Assembly: GCA_963668545.1 (NCBI GenBank)
Contig: OY764868.1
Coordinates: 3,100,001 to 3,164,000, forward strand
Source of the DNA: G963662265 sp963668545
GTDB lineage: Bacteria; Spirochaetota; Spirochaetia; CADAEX01
Length of the DNA stretch: 64,000 bases
Reading direction: 5' to 3'
The position numbers and the translations under genes were made by a program. Positions 24,088 through 33,259 of the stretch are shown piece after piece; positions within the stretch are counted from its first letter, which is position 1, and each line of letters starts with the position of its first letter. Under the pieces are notes generated by a model. The model was not told where the DNA came from. It saw only the letters and a program-made list of their open reading frames with translations, and searched no databases.

Positions 24088-25360
24088 ATAAAAAGAACAG
24101 CAGGACATATACTGTGGATACTGCAAGTGTTACAAGCATGAATCCGAAGCCGTATTTTGTGAATTCAATAAAGCTGATTTTATAACCGCTCTTTGATGCA
24201 AGACCAGCCGAAACAACATTTGCTGATGCACCGACAAGCGTTCCGTTTCCTCCGAGACATGATCCCAGAGCAAGAGACCACCAGACAGGAACAATAGCTT
24301 CACTACCCAGAGTATTACCTATATCATTGACAAGGGGGATCATGGTTGCCACATACGGTATATTATCAACAAAAGCACTGAAAATACCTGATACCCAGAC
24401 AATAAGGATTGAAGTACTTTTTATATTTCCTTTTGTAAGACCCAATATATATTCAGCCGCTATTTTAATTGCGCCAGTCTCAACAAGTCCCCCTACAAGA
24501 ATAAAAAGCCCGACAAAGAAAAAAATTGTCCCCCATTCAATATCCTTGAGAACTTCATCAACCTCTTTCACACCTGTTATAAGCATCAGAAGAGAAGCAC
24601 CGAACATTGCAATTACAGATGCTTCCAGATGAAGAAAGCCATGAAGAAGGAAACCGGTTATAACCAGCGCCAGAACAGAAAGGCATTTAACAAGAAGAGG
24701 AATATCTTCAAGTGTTTTCGACTCATCAAATTCCATGATTCTCGCTTTTCTCTCTGTGGAAACCCTCAGCTTTTTCCTGAAAACAAGTATCTGTATAATT
24801 GTGAAAAAAAACAGACAAATTGCAATAGGCGGCCCGAGATTCACTAAAAACTGCATAAAATCAAGACCTGAAGCACTTCCTATCATGATATTGGGCGGGT
24901 CACCTATAAGTGTTGCAGCACCGCCGATATTGGATGCAATTGCAATACTTATAACAAACGGAACAGGCGAAATACCGAGCTCAACAGCAATAAGTATTGT
25001 AACCGGAACTATAATCAGGACAGTTGTTACATTGTCAAGAAGGGCTGAAAATAATGCACAGATAAGAGAAAGAAGTATAAGTATTGCAACAGGCTCCCCT
25101 TTAGCAAATTTTGCAGCCTTAATTGCTATAAACTGAAAAAGCCCGGTGTTTTTTGTAATTCCTACAATAATCATCATACTTACAAGAAGAAATATCACAT
25201 TCCAGTCAATATGCTGAAATGCTTCTTCTTCGCCGATTATATGCAGTACCAGATATATTGAAGCGCCGAACAGCGCTACTACAGTTTTATTTATTATTTC
25301 GGTCGATATAATAATATAAAGGACCAGAAATATTCCCAGGGCAACAAACATCATGGACAT
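24086..25360 (-). CDS. NhaD/ArsB-type ion transporter
   Basis: 424 residues with about eleven transmembrane helices in two halves. Family signatures are SALLDNVTTVLIIVPV and AATLIGDPPNIMIGSA in the first half, and SAFVDNIPYVATMIPLV and SLALGSCLGGNGTLVGASAN in the second. This is the ion-transporter superfamily branch shared by NhaD Na+/H+ antiporters, ArsB and the P protein. No arsenic genes are nearby, so a cation antiporter is the preferred reading. It starts 6 bp after an EIIA-CBS regulatory gene on the same strand, suggesting a regulated transporter. Confidence 0.85.
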   Translation of the reverse strand: MSMMFVALGIFLVLYIIISTEIINKTVVALFGASIYLVLHIIGEEEAFQHIDWNVIFLLVSMMIIVGITKNTGLFQFIAIKAAKFAKGEPVAILILLSLICALFSALLDNVTTVLIIVPVTILIAVELGISPVPFVISIAIASNIGGAATLIGDPPNIMIGSASGLDFMQFLVNLGPPIAICLFFFTIIQILVFRKKLRVSTERKARIMEFDESKTLEDIPLLVKCLSVLALVITGFLLHGFLHLEASVIAMFGASLLMLITGVKEVDEVLKDIEWGTIFFFVGLFILVGGLVETGAIKIAAEYILGLTKGNIKSTSILIVWVSGIFSAFVDNIPYVATMIPLVNDIGNTLGSEAIVPVWWSLALGSCLGGNGTLVGASANVVSAGLASKSGYKISFIEFTKYGFGFMLVTLAVSTVYVLLFFL

Positions 25361-25366
25361 AAAACA

Positions 25367-26266
25367 CTAACTCCTTAAAATCCTGTTAAGAATATCTGCA
25401 AGAGCAACAATTCCTACAACCTTATTTTCCTCCACTACCGGGATATGCCTTCTTTTTGTATTTGTAAATTCAAGCGCTGCTTCAATAATTGATGTATCCC
25501 TGCTGAATGTAACTGAAGGCTTTTTCATTATATCCCTTATAACAATCTCATCTTCCATTCTGAAAAGCCTTTCAAGAGGCTCGAATGATTTAAGAAACTT
25601 AAGGTGACCAAGCTGGGAAGCATAATCAGGAATACCCTCTTTTATAAGCATAACAAGGTTAATCTCTCCTGCAAACTCACCATTATCAGTTACTACAGGA
25701 ACATAACCTATATCGTTTTTATAAAAAGTATCAGCAAGCTCCCTTATTGTTGCATCCGGAGTAAGGGATATAACATCCTCTGTCATGATATTAGCAACAG
25801 TAACCTCTTCCTTCACTTTAATATTCTGCTTTTCAATATATGAAACCAGCTCTTCACCGGTCTTATGGGATATGATATCACTGAAAAGAGAGCTGTTTCT
25901 GGAAAGTTTAATAAATGCGGCAAGAGTATTGAGGTAGATATTTGAAACAGCTTTGGATGTGAGAATAAGCACAACCATTTTAAGCTCTATCCCGTTATCT
26001 GTTATAGGAGAATCAGGAATGAGAATACCTATCAAAAGATCATCAAAATCATCAAGCCTTGCATGCGGAACTGCTATCCCGCTTTCAAAAGATGTTCCCC
26101 CGAGATTCTCCCTTTCCTGAATAGTCTGTTTAATTAATTCAGTATCCATCCTGAACCTGTAATTCTTCTTTATCTGTTTATAGATTTCAATAATTGCATC
26201 TTCCTTGCTCCGGACACTGCTTCCTATAATAATGTTATCCGGGTTCAGAAGGCTTGATAATTTCAT
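25367..26266 (-). CDS. PTS EIIA (fructose-type) domain fused to a CBS pair
   Basis: 299 residues. Residues 1-150 form a fructose/nitrogen-type EIIA domain with the phospho-accepting His68 in SGIAVPHARL and the preceding ENLGGTSFESG. Residues about 155-298 form two CBS domains (VANIMTEDVISLTPDATIRE... and IRDIMKKPSVTFSRDTSIIE..., closing with HIPVVEENKVVGIVALADIL). EIIA reports PTS phosphorylation state; CBS pairs bind adenosine nucleotides. It is directly upstream of the NhaD-like transporter, so it most likely gates that transporter (inference). No EIIB or EIIC is present, which argues against sugar uptake. Confidence 0.9.
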   Translation of the reverse strand: MKLSSLLNPDNIIIGSSVRSKEDAIIEIYKQIKKNYRFRMDTELIKQTIQERENLGGTSFESGIAVPHARLDDFDDLLIGILIPDSPITDNGIELKMVVLILTSKAVSNIYLNTLAAFIKLSRNSSLFSDIISHKTGEELVSYIEKQNIKVKEEVTVANIMTEDVISLTPDATIRELADTFYKNDIGYVPVVTDNGEFAGEINLVMLIKEGIPDYASQLGHLKFLKSFEPLERLFRMEDEIVIRDIMKKPSVTFSRDTSIIEAALEFTNTKRRHIPVVEENKVVGIVALADILNRILRS

Positions 26267-26577
26267 GCAGACCTCCTCTGTATATATAATTTATTTTAGT
26301 ATCTCAAAACATATATAAGAAGATCCCGTCATAATAAAAAATCATGAAAAGCCCCAAATTCCGGTAAGTTTTCCGGAAATTTCTGCAAAACCTAAAATCA
26401 GGGATTTCTTAATCTGAAAGTCTATAATATTTTATCGAAAAGAAAAAGGAGAATAAGAAAAAAACTGCAAAAAAAACAGGGCAGATCAAATATCTGCCCT
26501 GCTCATTATTCAGGCCTGATAAACCTGAATAAATAACTGGAACCTTTATCAGATTCTGATCAGGGTTCCTTCAAGTA
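26267..26577. other. Gene-free stretch with terminator region of the ATPase operon
   Basis: Holds a strong minus-strand terminator (26465-26501), a second GGAACC-based hairpin close to the ATPase K stop (about 26540-26568), and an imperfect AAATTCCGG inverted repeat near 26355-26382. No coding sequence is seen. Confidence 0.6.
26465..26501 (-). terminator. Terminator of the V-type ATPase operon
   Basis: The 10-bp stem CAGGGCAGAT / ATCTGCCCTG (26477-26486 with 26492-26501) is followed on the minus strand by eight T residues. Confidence 0.9.
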
Positions 26578-27009
26578 CTATTTAAGAAGTCCCATGAGGA
26601 ATACCATAACAAAGAGCGCTACAGATTCAACAAGACCGAGGATGATAAGGTAGTTACTGAAACCTTTACCTGTGCTTGTAAGAGCATCTGATGCTGCAGC
26701 ACCAGCTGCGCCCTGGAACCATGCAGACATACCCATACCGATTCCGCCGAAAATACCGGCACCGAGAATAATACCGGGATCCACGCCTGCTGCCGCAGCT
26801 TTAAGCTGACCCATGAGGATCATCCCGTAGATAGTCTGTGTAAAAGGGGCACCTACAAAAGCAAGAAGAATAAAAGGTGCAGGTTTATTCTGGGCATAGC
26901 ATCTTTTCCATGCTCCGATTGTTGACATACCGGCAATACCGATACCTATAGCTGAACCAGCTGCTGCAAGAGCAAAAGCTGCTGCAATTCCCATCTGTCC
27001 TAAATTCAT
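26578..27009 (-). CDS. atpK: V-type ATP synthase subunit K (membrane rotor)
   Basis: 143 residues from the ATG at 27009, chosen because AAGGAG lies 7 nt upstream (the frame opens at 27042). Two hairpins, four transmembrane helices: the duplicated 16-kDa form. Residues matching the Na+ site of Enterococcus hirae NtpK are visible: Thr-Gln-x-x-Tyr in FTQTIYG (T64, Q65, Y68 there), Gln in WFQGAAGAA (Q110) and the carboxylate Glu in LVESVALF (E139). The ring therefore probably carries Na+. The gene is last in the ATPase operon, about 140 bp after subunit I. Confidence 0.92.
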   Translation of the reverse strand: MNLGQMGIAAAFALAAAGSAIGIGIAGMSTIGAWKRCYAQNKPAPFILLAFVGAPFTQTIYGMILMGQLKAAAAGVDPGIILGAGIFGGIGMGMSAWFQGAAGAAASDALTSTGKGFSNYLIILGLVESVALFVMVFLMGLLK

Positions 27010-27152
27010 ATATAACTCCTTCAAGTAGAAGCATACTTCCAAATAGAAGACTGCTCCCTTTCTTTTAGTTTATATTTTTATATCAGTCCTCTGAGTTATA
27101 TCTCAGCTGCCTGATTTCCATCCATTACCGACACCTGCCGGTTTAAGGATAG

Positions 27153-28955
27153 TTATTTATTTTTTTTAAACGGAGCATAGCCGTAGCCGCTCCATTCAAG
27201 GCCTACTTTTCCTCCGAATTCAAGTGTGTTGAGACGAACACCATGAACTACTATGGAAAGCAGAGCCATAGCCATATTAAAAGTATGGGCAAGAAAGAGA
27301 ATCACGGCAGAAATAATTACCCCTGCAATTCCCATATCTATACCGGCTGCCATAGTATTAAAACTCTGGGCAACTGCAACTGTTGCAAGCCCTACAGCAA
27401 AAAGCCTTATATAGGAAACAAGATCAGCAAACATGCTCACACTGTCAAGAAGTTTCATCGGAGACCATGCTATCCCGAGAAATATCCCCTTAAGGACATT
27501 CCCGCTCTGTTCCGAGAAAAGAACAACAAGCACAAATCCTGCAATAAAGACAGGAAGAGTAACCGGGTTAACCGGTATTCCGAGAACAAAATATTTAGCC
27601 ATAAAATATGCTGCAAAGAGAATAAGAATCCACCCGATTTCCGCTATTGCAACAAGTGACGGCATCTTCCTGATAAAACTTATTAAAAGCCCTATGATCA
27701 GGTGAGACATCCCAAGATAAAAGCATATCTCTTTTATAAGGTTGCTTGTATCCTGTTCACTGAAACTTGCTATCTCGGGAATAATCATTCTGCTAAGCAC
27801 AGGATTATTCGCCAGCTCAACCGAACCGAACCATGTTCCTGTTATAGCGCCCCATATTGCCGTTGCAAAACTCAGCACAAAAAGAAGCGCGAAGACCTGA
27901 TTGGGCATATTCTTAAGTTTTATCTTGAACAGAACTGTAAGTCCAAGAAAGATAAGGCCGTACCCTGCATCCCCGACAATCATTGCAACAAATACTGTAA
28001 AAAACATCAGAAAAAACAGACTGACATCTGCTTCCCTGTATCCCGGAGTAATATCCAGAAAACTGAACAGTGATTTGATAATGCCTACCCATTTGGGGTT
28101 TCTCATGAGTGTGGGAGGATTCTCAGCCTCTTCAGGATCTTTCAGCAGAAGGGCCCATTTATTGTCAGCAGCCCCTTTCTTAAGATCATCAATTCTGTCG
28201 ACAGGCACATAACCTGAAATATATGCAAATGCATCTTCAAGACCCATGTCTGCATTTACAGATTCAAACTCAACCCTTTCATCAAGCTCTTCAATACCAT
28301 CTGCAATAATCTGTTTTTTAACAGAAAGAGCTTCAAGTTCCTTTTCCGCTTTTTCAATCCCGGCTTCCTTTTCCAGAAGCATTTTCCTGAGATCAGCAAG
28401 ACCGGATTCAGGAATCTTTACTGCTTCAATTCCGGCTCCGGCTAAAAGCTCTCTGCTCTTTTCCGATTCAAGAACTGCAATATAGTGCAGATTTTTTAAA
28501 TGTTTTACCGGGAAAAAATCAATATCCCCCGATACTTTTGAATATTGTCCGTTTGTAAGCTCATAAAATCCAAGGCCAATCCCTTTACTTCCAAGCTCAA
28601 ATACATCTGCAGGATTAAAATCACCCCAGGGTTCCAGGCTAAGGATATCTTTTTTTATCTTTTCCTTTTCTTCGCCCAGTATTCTGATTTTTTCAAGAAC
28701 AGCACTGATTTTAGCTACAGCATCTTCCGCATCCGAAAAACTTTTCATCTTTTCAGGATTTTTCTCATCTTCACCTTTAAGTGAATAGAGACACCTTTCA
28801 AAGAGAGCTTTCTTTTCCAGAAGAGATGTAAGATCATCACTTGACCTGTACTCCCTCTCAATGTGCATCACACCAAGATCACGGAGCCTGTCAAGAGTAC
28901 TGCTTCTTTCCGAATCAAGAACAACAAGGGAAACTTTCTTCATCTTTACTATCAT
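27153..28955 (-). CDS. atpI: V-type ATP synthase subunit I (stator a-subunit)
   Basis: 600 residues. The cytoplasmic N-terminal half (1 to about 310) has coiled coils. The C-terminal half holds about seven or eight transmembrane helices, beginning with the conserved FFTVFVAMIVGDAGYGLIF and including the Arg-bearing helix segment VSYIRLFAVGLATVAVAQSF; the Arg forms the ion half-channel next to subunit K. It starts 2 bp after subunit D. Length is slightly below archaeal homologues (about 650). Confidence 0.94.
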   Translation of the reverse strand: MIVKMKKVSLVVLDSERSSTLDRLRDLGVMHIEREYRSSDDLTSLLEKKALFERCLYSLKGEDEKNPEKMKSFSDAEDAVAKISAVLEKIRILGEEKEKIKKDILSLEPWGDFNPADVFELGSKGIGLGFYELTNGQYSKVSGDIDFFPVKHLKNLHYIAVLESEKSRELLAGAGIEAVKIPESGLADLRKMLLEKEAGIEKAEKELEALSVKKQIIADGIEELDERVEFESVNADMGLEDAFAYISGYVPVDRIDDLKKGAADNKWALLLKDPEEAENPPTLMRNPKWVGIIKSLFSFLDITPGYREADVSLFFLMFFTVFVAMIVGDAGYGLIFLGLTVLFKIKLKNMPNQVFALLFVLSFATAIWGAITGTWFGSVELANNPVLSRMIIPEIASFSEQDTSNLIKEICFYLGMSHLIIGLLISFIRKMPSLVAIAEIGWILILFAAYFMAKYFVLGIPVNPVTLPVFIAGFVLVVLFSEQSGNVLKGIFLGIAWSPMKLLDSVSMFADLVSYIRLFAVGLATVAVAQSFNTMAAGIDMGIAGVIISAVILFLAHTFNMAMALLSIVVHGVRLNTLEFGGKVGLEWSGYGYAPFKKNK

Positions 28956-28957
28956 AG

Positions 28958-29554
28958 CTACGACACCTTCACCAGTTTATTTTTAGCCATTTTCCCCCGT
29001 ACTACTGCAGCAGTCTGCTGGTCACCAAGGTAGATCTGAATCATTCGAATATTATTCTTTGACTCGGGAATCTTAACCTTTTCAAAGAGGTTAACCCTCT
29101 GTGTGGTGGTCCTGAGCTCTTCTCCGAGAAGGAAAAGCTGTCTTTCAAGCACCTTCACCTCTTCATCAAAAGCAAGGAGCTTTGACACTTTGTCTACTGC
29201 CGCATCAACCCATAAAGGCATTTCAAAAATATCATATTCTGAAAAATCAAATTCAATGCCTTTAAATATCGGGATATCAACACCTGCGATATTACCATCT
29301 TCTATTTCGAGAGATTTTACCTTTACAAGCTTATCAAAACCGACCTCTTCACCGAAAACATCAACCCATGAAAAGATCTCTTTTTCAAACCGGTCCCTTG
29401 ACTCTTTCTTGCCCCTGATTTCCGCCTCGACCTGTCTCATAACAAGCTGGAGCTGCTGCTTCTTGAGCATAAGAGTGGGAAGGAACCTTGTATATCTCTT
29501 CAGCGCATCTTTCTGTTTCTTGAGTTCATTTTTAGTCAGTTTGATATTAGCCAT
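28958..29554 (-). CDS. atpD: V-type ATP synthase subunit D (central stalk)
   Basis: 198 residues, nearly all alpha-helical with the typical opening KLTKNELKKQKDALKRYTRF and the C-terminal helix TTTQRVNLFEKVKIPES. It forms the rotating axle inside the A3B3 hexamer. It lies 3 bp after atpB. No subunit F gene, the usual axle partner, is recognisable in this operon. Confidence 0.93.
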   Translation of the reverse strand: MANIKLTKNELKKQKDALKRYTRFLPTLMLKKQQLQLVMRQVEAEIRGKKESRDRFEKEIFSWVDVFGEEVGFDKLVKVKSLEIEDGNIAGVDIPIFKGIEFDFSEYDIFEMPLWVDAAVDKVSKLLAFDEEVKVLERQLFLLGEELRTTTQRVNLFEKVKIPESKNNIRMIQIYLGDQQTAAVVRGKMAKNKLVKVS

Positions 29555-29557
29555 ATT

Positions 29558-30859
29558 CTACTTCTCTTCCTTCGGCCAGAACTTTTTAAGGAGTTCTGTT
29601 CGCATACCTGTTTCCTCAGGCTTGAAACACTTGGCAAATATTTCCCAGCCCTTGTCAAGGGCTTTTTCCAGAGGAATATTCACAGAAAGATCCATGAGTT
29701 CCTTTTCAAATATTGAACCGTATTCAAGGAGTTTTGTGTCCCAGTCTGACATCCTGAATCCCATTGATTTCTTTTCAAGAGATTCCTTGTATGCTGCATA
29801 CAGCTTAATCATACCGTCCATAAGAGCTCTGTGGTCTTCTCTTGTGTCCTTGTTAACCTGCTGTTTAAGTCTTGAAAGGGAGCCGAAAGGCTCGATTCTT
29901 CCGTTTTTAAGATAGAACTGTCCCTCAGTGATATAACCTGTATTATCAGGTACCGGGTGGGTTACATCATCACCAGGCATTGTAGTTACTGCCAGGATTG
30001 TAATTGATCCAGCCCCTTCGAAGTCTACTGCTTTTTCATATCTGGAAGCCAGCTGACTGTAAAGGTCACCGGGGTAACCTCTGTTTGAAGGCACCTGTTC
30101 CATGGTAATAGCTACCTCTTTCATGGCATCAGCAAAGTTTGTCATATCAGTAAGAAGTACAAGAACTTTCTTTCCTTCAAGAGCAAACTGCTCAGCGACA
30201 GCAAGAGACATATCAGGAACAAGAAGACACTCAACAATAGGGTCTGAAGCAGTATGGACAAAGAAGGTTGTTCTGCTCAGCGCTCCACCCTCTTCAAGTG
30301 TATCCTTAAAGAAGAGATAGTCATCATATTTAAGACCCATACCGCCAAGGATAATCATATCAACTTCCGCCTGCATCGCTATTCGTGCAAGAAGTTCATT
30401 GTATGGTTCCCCTGAGGATGAGAATATAGGAAGTTTCTGTGATTCAACAAGAGAGTTGAATACATCAATCATCGGGATACCTGTTCTTACCATATTCTTA
30501 GGTATAATCCTCTTGGCAGGGTTAACTGAAGGCCCCCCGATTTCAATCATGTTTTCTTTAAGTTCAGGTCCGTTGTCCCTCGGTTTTCCACCGCCGTCAA
30601 AAATTCTTCCCAGAAGATTTTCAGAGTATGAAACCTGCATGGGATGGTTGAGAAACCTTACTTCATCCCCGGTAGAAATACCTCTACCTCCCGCAAAAAC
30701 CTGTAGAGCAACCTTATCACCGTTAAGCCTGATAACCTGGGCAAGAGATTTTCCATGAGCTGATGTTACTTCAGCAAGATCATCATATTTCACCCCGTCA
30801 GCAGAAACTGTAATTACGTTACCCGCAATTGATTCTATTTTACTGTAAACCTTACGCAT
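29558..30859 (-). CDS. atpB: V-type ATP synthase subunit B (regulatory, non-catalytic)
   Basis: 433 residues. The usual B-subunit features are present: NPAKRIIPKNMVRTGIPMID, SQKLPIFSSSGEPYNELLAR in place of a Walker A loop, and NRGYPGDLYSQLASRYEKA. It alternates with A in the hexameric head. Starts 12 bp after atpA. Length is normal. Confidence 0.96.
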   Translation of the reverse strand: MRKVYSKIESIAGNVITVSADGVKYDDLAEVTSAHGKSLAQVIRLNGDKVALQVFAGGRGISTGDEVRFLNHPMQVSYSENLLGRIFDGGGKPRDNGPELKENMIEIGGPSVNPAKRIIPKNMVRTGIPMIDVFNSLVESQKLPIFSSSGEPYNELLARIAMQAEVDMIILGGMGLKYDDYLFFKDTLEEGGALSRTTFFVHTASDPIVECLLVPDMSLAVAEQFALEGKKVLVLLTDMTNFADAMKEVAITMEQVPSNRGYPGDLYSQLASRYEKAVDFEGAGSITILAVTTMPGDDVTHPVPDNTGYITEGQFYLKNGRIEPFGSLSRLKQQVNKDTREDHRALMDGMIKLYAAYKESLEKKSMGFRMSDWDTKLLEYGSIFEKELMDLSVNIPLEKALDKGWEIFAKCFKPEETGMRTELLKKFWPKEEK

Positions 30860-30871
30860 TCCTTCTGCCCC

Positions 30872-32653
30872 TTAATTATTATTTACCAGCAGCTCAGCCG
30901 CGTTTTCTTCAACACCGATCTGTTTTGAAGCAATATGATCAAGCAATTCCTGTTCTTTGGCTTTAAATTCGGCAGAACCCCAGAGAGCACCGTTATAGTC
31001 AAGGAAAAGCTGTCTCATATTGTTAAAATACTGTCTGGCTTCATCCTTAACTGTAAAATCGAATTTTGCAGTCAGAATTTTAAGGATCACTTCAAAAATA
31101 TGTCTCTGTCTTTCTACAGTTACCGAGTTGTCAACAGGATCAAATGAGTTCTGCTGCAGGTAAACAGAATCAAGAAGCTCACTCTTGAGGTAGATGATAT
31201 AGTCATCTGTACTTGTCCCTTCTTCACCTACTACCTTCATCATCTGTCCTACATCATTTCCTCTGAAAAGGAGACTTCGGGCATATTCTGTCTTATCAGC
31301 ATCTACTGAACCTTTATATTTACTCCAGCTTTCAAGCGGATGAATAGCAGGATACTTTCTTGCATCAGATCTCTCTCTTGAAAGACCATGGAATGCACCT
31401 ACTACCTTGAGTGTTGCCTGGGTTACAGGTTCCTCAAAGTTACCGCCTGCAGGTGATACTGTTCCTCCGATAGTTACAGACCCTTTTGAACCGTCTTTAA
31501 GTCTTACAAGACCAGCTCTTTCATAGAAAGAAGCAATTACAGATTCAAGATAAGCAGGGAATGCTTCTTCACCCGGTATCTCTTCAAGACGCCCTGACAT
31601 CTCCCTCATCGCCTGGGCCCAACGTGATGTTGAGTCAGCAAGAAGAAGAACACTGAGTCCCATCTGTCTGTAGTACTCACCAAGTGTCACTGCTGTATAT
31701 ACAGAAGCTTCCCTCGCTGCTACAGGCATGGAACTTGTATTACAGATAATTATTGTCCTTTCCATGAGGGATCTGCCTGTCTTCGGGTCTGTAAGTTCAG
31801 GAAACTCCTTAAGAGTTTCTACTACCTCACCGGCACGCTCTCCGCATGCTGCTATAATTACAATATCAACCTCAGCATTCTTACTTGTAATCTGCTGTAG
31901 TACTGTTTTACCGGCACCGAAAGGTCCTGGTATACAGTATGTACCCCCCTTGGCAACAGGCATGAATGTATCTACAAGCCTTACCTTTGTTACCATCGGA
32001 TCAACCGGTTTAAGTCTCTCGGCATAAGCATCAATTGCTCTTTTAACCGGCCAGTCAAACTTCATTGTAACTGGATATGTATTGCCTTTTGAATCCTCAA
32101 TTTCAGCAATCTTATCGTTAACTGTGTATTCACCTTCAGATGCTACAGATTTCACTGTATATGTATCATACATATTGAAAGGAACCATTATCCTGTGATT
32201 GAAAATACCTTCAGGTACTGTTCCCAATGTATCTGCCCTTAATACTGTATCCCCAGCTTTTACAGCAGGTGTAAATTTCCATTTTACATCTTCCGGAAGC
32301 GCCGGGAGATATACCCCCCTGTCAAGGAAGAATCCGCATTCCTCTGCAAGCTCGGGGAGCGGGTTCTGAAGACCGTCATATACTTTACCAAGCAGACCGG
32401 GACCAAGGGATACGGCAAGCATGTCCTGTGTAAGTTCCACGCTGTCGCCGATTCCGATTCCACGGGTCATCTCAAAAACCTGCAAATCCGCATTGCTTCC
32501 TTTGATTCGGATAACCTCGGATTTAAGGTTTTTTTCGCCTTCGGGGGTATTTACTCTTATATACCCCACCTCGTTCATCAGGACGTCACCTTCAACTTCG
32601 ATAGTTACCATGTTGCCGTTTACACCGACAACCTTTCCTGTACTCTTATTCAT
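30872..32653 (-). CDS. atpA: V-type ATP synthase subunit A (catalytic)
   Basis: 593 residues. Walker A is GPFGAGKTVLQQ, the catalytic Glu region is ACGERAGEV, and VLLLADSTSRWAQAMRE, followed by the A-subunit-specific insertion upstream of Walker A, is present. It hydrolyses or makes ATP. Start is placed at 32653, 54 bp after the DUF2764 gene. Confidence 0.97.
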   Translation of the reverse strand: MNKSTGKVVGVNGNMVTIEVEGDVLMNEVGYIRVNTPEGEKNLKSEVIRIKGSNADLQVFEMTRGIGIGDSVELTQDMLAVSLGPGLLGKVYDGLQNPLPELAEECGFFLDRGVYLPALPEDVKWKFTPAVKAGDTVLRADTLGTVPEGIFNHRIMVPFNMYDTYTVKSVASEGEYTVNDKIAEIEDSKGNTYPVTMKFDWPVKRAIDAYAERLKPVDPMVTKVRLVDTFMPVAKGGTYCIPGPFGAGKTVLQQITSKNAEVDIVIIAACGERAGEVVETLKEFPELTDPKTGRSLMERTIIICNTSSMPVAAREASVYTAVTLGEYYRQMGLSVLLLADSTSRWAQAMREMSGRLEEIPGEEAFPAYLESVIASFYERAGLVRLKDGSKGSVTIGGTVSPAGGNFEEPVTQATLKVVGAFHGLSRERSDARKYPAIHPLESWSKYKGSVDADKTEYARSLLFRGNDVGQMMKVVGEEGTSTDDYIIYLKSELLDSVYLQQNSFDPVDNSVTVERQRHIFEVILKILTAKFDFTVKDEARQYFNNMRQLFLDYNGALWGSAEFKAKEQELLDHIASKQIGVEENAAELLVNNN

Positions 32654-32707
32654 AAATTACCTCTACAACAATCAGTCCTTCTATTACCCTTAAAACTGAA
32701 CATAGAA

Positions 32708-33256
32708 TTATTCTTCAGATTCCTGTTTACCAAGAATAGTCCGATAAAGGGTTTTAAAATTCTGCTGCCCTTTTTCATGGTCGATCTGAGATTTTCTTTC
32801 AAGAATCTGAAGCTGAAGATAATAGATAATCAGCTTTCCAAGGTCGAAAAAATGACCGGATTCAAGCATCTCAAGATACTCCCACCTGCCCCTGTTCAGA
32901 AGTGTTTCAGCCTCAAGAGGTGTTGATGCATTGAATGCATCCCTCGCAAGCTCATAAACACCTGATTCACCTGAGTCTCCGCTTACATATTTGTCAGCAT
33001 CAACACCCTTTTTTGCAGCCCTTAATTTTACAAGCTCATCCCTTAAACTGATTTCCCAGCTGTTCCATTTTGTGAGAACATTATTATTGAGCGGATTTTT
33101 TTCCGGTAAAATTTTGGCGGATTTGAGAGTATCGAAATCTTTTTCAGATATGGTAGTTTCGCAGCATTCGAAAAATTCCTCTTGTGACATGAATTTTTCA
33201 GAATCAAAAAACAACATGGGCAAAGAAGATACTGTGTAGTAATACTGATTTGCCAA
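32708..33256 (-). CDS. DUF2764 protein of the V-ATPase operon
   Basis: 182 residues. The opening YYYTVSSLPMLFFDSEKF and the helical remainder (NNNVLTKWNSWEISLRDEL) match the DUF2764 proteins encoded in the V-ATPase operons of spirochaetes and Bacteroidetes, at the position where other operons carry subunit C. It probably links the stalk to the rotor, but that is inferred from position. It begins 3 bp after atpE. Confidence 0.82.
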   Translation of the reverse strand: MANQYYYTVSSLPMLFFDSEKFMSQEEFFECCETTISEKDFDTLKSAKILPEKNPLNNNVLTKWNSWEISLRDELVKLRAAKKGVDADKYVSGDSGESGVYELARDAFNASTPLEAETLLNRGRWEYLEMLESGHFFDLGKLIIYYLQLQILERKSQIDHEKGQQNFKTLYRTILGKQESEE

Positions 33257-33259
33257 GGC

